NCBI GenBank assembly: GCA_028689635.1
Contig: JAQVCU010000020.1
Span: 1-35,352 of the forward strand
Origin: Oscillospiraceae bacterium
GTDB taxonomy: Bacteria; Bacillota; Clostridia; Oscillospirales; Ruminococcaceae
DNA length: 35,352 nt
Direction of reading: 5' to 3'
Shown: positions 35,014 to 35,352 of the stretch, piece by piece
Layout of the letters: every line of letters begins with the position of its first letter
Position numbering within the stretch: the stretch's first letter is position 1
Made by a program: the position numbers and the translations under genes
Notes under the pieces: model-generated
Told to the model about the DNA's origin: nothing
The model's database searches: none
What the model saw: the letters and a program-made list of their open reading frames with translations, nothing else

Positions 35014-35187
35014 TTAGCCCAACTGACGATAGAGGAAGGTCACGATTTGGCCTCTGGTGCAATCGTCAAGCGGACTGAATGTGGTTGCGCTGGTGCCAAC
35101 AGTGATTTCTTTGCCAACCGCCCACAGAACCGCATTATACCAATAATCCCCAGACTTCAGTTCTTCCGCAACGCCAAACTCAAGCAT
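35014..35187 (-). pseudogene. C-terminal SLH-domain remnant
   Basis: The minus strand encodes the end of an S-layer-homology domain: GDYWYNAVLWAVGKEIT, then GTSATTFSPLDDCTRGQ and IVTFLYRQLG before a TAA at 35016-35014. This is the standard SLH pattern (aromatic-NAV-WA, G-T-x-TFSP, TRGQ-VTFLYR), which anchors surface proteins to cell-wall polymers. The first in-frame ATG is at 35187 but has no ribosome site. Upstream the frame stays open to about 35300 without SLH similarity, and the more protein-like sequence (NPSDYFTLTFKGS) is in another frame. I therefore read it as the decayed or frameshifted 3' end of a once longer surface protein. Its terminator is intact. Confidence 0.72.
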
Positions 35188-35275
35188 GGCGAGACGTTGC
35201 CTGTCCTCGCATTGATCCCTTGAAGGTAAGCGTAAAGTAATCCGACGGGTTAAAATCGAGATACGATTATGGGAT

Positions 35276-35313
35276 AATATTCTCGAGAAGTCTTAGGACT
35301 TCTTGAGAATATT
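35276..35313. repeat. 17-bp near-perfect inverted repeat
   Basis: AATATTCTCGAGAAGTC (35276-35292) pairs with GACTTCTTGAGAATATT (35297-35313), one mismatch (a possible G-T pair in RNA), loop TTAG. It sits just upstream of the SLH remnant and may mark the point where the original gene was broken. Confidence 0.75.
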
Positions 35314-35352
35314 CATATCGGGGGTGTCTGAATTGGGGGCACAGGAACTAAA

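Overview
The window looks like a chromosomal core region of an endospore-forming, GC-rich member of the Clostridia (Bacillota). The basis is a Gram-positive-type division and cell-wall (dcw) gene order, a PASTA-type class B penicillin-binding protein, the sporulation genes yunB, spmA and spmB, a GlgC/GlgD pair, GatCAB, strong AGGAGG-type ribosome binding sites and sigma-A promoters. MurE carries the DNPR motif of meso-diaminopimelate-adding enzymes. I cannot name a genus from the sequence alone. No rRNA, tRNA, CRISPR array or intact mobile element was seen.

Layout. 1-2567: two plus-strand genes, a GT4 glycosyltransferase and a sugar isomerase/epimerase-like TIM barrel, each with its own promoter and terminator. 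2584-17079: a long minus-strand dcw cluster, in transcription order mraZ, rsmH, ftsL-like, class B PBP, murE, murF, mraY, ftsW, murG, murA, ftsQ/divIB, ftsZ. It starts at a clear promoter with a putative MraZ operator, and ftsZ has an additional promoter of its own. murD, murC, murB and ftsA are absent from the cluster. murG is broken by one in-frame TGA. 17311-18417: a plus-strand lipoprotein of unknown function, divergent from mraZ. 18566-24574: minus-strand metallo-beta-lactamase-fold hydrolase, gatB, gatA, gatC and ligA, in several transcription units. 24858-26780: yunB (minus) divergent from spmA-spmB (plus). 26834-32621: a compact minus-strand glycogen operon glgB-glgC-glgD-glgA, with a promoter, a nested dyad operator candidate and a terminator. 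32969-34420: an M81 (MlrC-like) metallopeptidase flanked by two catabolite-control/LacI-type operator candidates. 34421-35352: mostly non-coding, with strong palindromes and the C-terminal remnant of an S-layer-homology (SLH) protein on the minus strand that keeps its own terminator.

How the genes work together. The dcw products build lipid II (MurE, MurF, MraY, MurG, and MurA for the first step), polymerise and cross-link it at the septum (FtsW, class B PBP, FtsL, FtsQ) and place the division ring (FtsZ). MraZ and RsmH are the usual cluster-head regulator and 16S rRNA methylase. GatCAB makes Gln-tRNA(Gln) and/or Asn-tRNA(Asn) by transamidation. LigA seals DNA nicks. The glg operon makes glycogen from glucose-1-phosphate.

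I looked for an undescribed multi-gene system and did not find one. The most notable observations are the murG nonsense codon, the dcw cluster lacking murD, the shared operator-like sequences, the nested dyad upstream of glgB, and the palindromes and SLH remnant at the window edges.
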